Source: Caldithrix sp. (GTDB lineage: Bacteria; Zhuqueibacterota; Zhuqueibacteria; Oceanimicrobiales; Oceanimicrobiaceae). Taken from it: a DNA stretch of 7,023 bases. The notes beneath the pieces are model-generated. The model searched no databases, was not told the DNA's origin, and saw only the letters and a list, made by a program, of their open reading frames with translations. The DNA lies in NCBI GenBank assembly GCA_004357015.1, contig SMXE01000072.1, positions 1-7,023 on the forward strand, given 5' to 3'. The position numbers and the translations under genes were made by a program. Shown piece by piece: positions 6,402 to 7,023 of the stretch; positions within the stretch are counted from its first letter, which is position 1, and the number at the start of each line of letters is the position of its first letter.

Positions 6402-7023
6402 ATGAAATACACCTCGCTGTTCATCCTTCTGGCACTAAGTCAATTCGTCTCCGTTGAAGTGATAAATGCCGCCCCGGGCACGTATCCGAACAGCGCCAGC
6501 ATCACCGGCACGGTTACGGATAAGGATGCGAACACACCTCTGCCTCACGTTCAGGTCTTCATCGAGTCGCTGCAGCTCGGAGACGTGTCCGACTTGAACG
6601 GTGCGTTTCACATCAAAAACATACCGCCAGGAAATTATCGTCTCACGTTCAGCTTGCTGGGCTACGAGACCCGAACGAAGAAACTCGAACTGGCGGCCAA
6701 CCTGAGGCTGCAACTGAATGTCGCCCTGGCGCCAAAGATCATTGAATTAGACAATTTGGTAATCACTGCCACTCGCGCCCCCAAGTCCACCGCAGACGTG
6801 TCGCAACTGGTCTCGGTTGTGACGCCGAAAAAACTCCGGGAACGGCACCTGCAGCAGACACCCGAGCTTTTGCGGGAAGAGGTCGGCGTGTTCGTGCAAA
6901 AAACCAACCAGGGCGGCGGCTCGCCCATCATCCGCGGGTTCAAAGCCAACAAGCTGCTTCTGCTCGTCGATGGCATCCGGCTCAACAACGCCACTTACCG
7001 CGGCGGCAACACGCAGTATCTCA
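6402..7023 (+). CDS. TonB-dependent outer-membrane receptor, N-terminal part (3'-truncated)
   Basis: The frame from ATG 6402 stays open to the window edge, giving 207 residues of a protein that is normally 600-1000 long. A signal peptide (about 1-23, cleavage near INA-A) is followed by a carboxypeptidase-regulatory-like beta-sandwich domain at about 32-110, with the family pattern GTVTDKDANTPLPHVQVFI, DLNGAFHIKNIPPGNYRL and GYET. Next is LDNLVITATRAPKS (116-129), a TonB-box-like transition, then the plug domain with PELLREEVGVFVQ, IIRGFKANKLLLLVDGIRLNN and YRGG. Such receptors take up bound ligands through the outer membrane using TonB-ExbBD energy. The plug wording is closest, as I recall, to iron, heme or cobalamin-type receptors rather than SusC glycan receptors, but the ligand is undetermined. 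No SD precedes the ATG; the start is set by the signal peptide. The barrel and any partner genes lie outside the window. Confidence 0.93.
   Translation, partial: MKYTSLFILLALSQFVSVEVINAAPGTYPNSASITGTVTDKDANTPLPHVQVFIESLQLGDVSDLNGAFHIKNIPPGNYRLTFSLLGYETRTKKLELAANLRLQLNVALAPKIIELDNLVITATRAPKSTADVSQLVSVVTPKKLRERHLQQTPELLREEVGVFVQKTNQGGGSPIIRGFKANKLLLLVDGIRLNNATYRGGNTQYL

Noticed and set aside
1..7023. Whole window as a novel defence, biosynthetic or mobile system
   Set aside because: All genes belong to well-known housekeeping or envelope families; no nuclease, helicase, recombinase, toxin-antitoxin pair, synthase or phage gene is visible.

Overview
The window carries seven protein-coding loci, all on the + strand, at roughly 50-55% GC. 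It reads as ordinary chromosome of a Gram-negative bacterium. The strongest clues to lineage are a TonB-dependent receptor that begins with a carboxypeptidase-regulatory-like domain and a dipeptidyl-peptidase III with a lipoprotein signal; both are common in the Bacteroidota/FCB group. Several genes also have clear Shine-Dalgarno sites, which is less typical of true Bacteroidota. I therefore lean, with low confidence, to a non-Bacteroidota FCB lineage such as Calditrichota or KSB1. No marker gene is present to settle this.

Positions 1-1817 form a tightly packed run. It starts with the 3' part of a voltage-gated K+ channel ending in a zinc ribbon. A secreted M23 (LytM-type) peptidase follows, whose most likely start (GTG at 504) overlaps the channel stop as GTGA. 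Next is a small ICMT/PEMT-type membrane methyltransferase that overlaps the peptidase end and is broken by an apparent one-base loss near 1660-1685. Positions 1880-3882 hold a two-gene sodium:solute symporter, a small DUF4212-type subunit followed 11 bases later by the large SSS-family subunit. These are probably co-transcribed, and the pairing is the standard one for this transporter subfamily.

After a 226-base gap, positions 4109-6151 encode a zinc dipeptidyl-peptidase III (M49) with HEVIGH and EEARAD motifs and a lipobox. A 250-base gap then holds degenerate short-period repeats that look like remnants of dispersed intergenic elements. From 6402 to the window edge is the N-terminal part of a TonB-dependent outer-membrane receptor.

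The genes share an envelope theme (ion channel, wall or protein hydrolase, carboxylate-type transporter, peptide-degrading lipoprotein, outer-membrane uptake), but I see no evidence that they form one system. I found no CRISPR, tRNA, rRNA, transposase, defence cassette or biosynthetic cluster. The points most worth checking are the frameshifted methyltransferase with an in-frame T_TTA_AAC heptamer, the perfect 31-base palindrome inside the peptidase signal-peptide coding region, and the repeat-bearing gap before the receptor.
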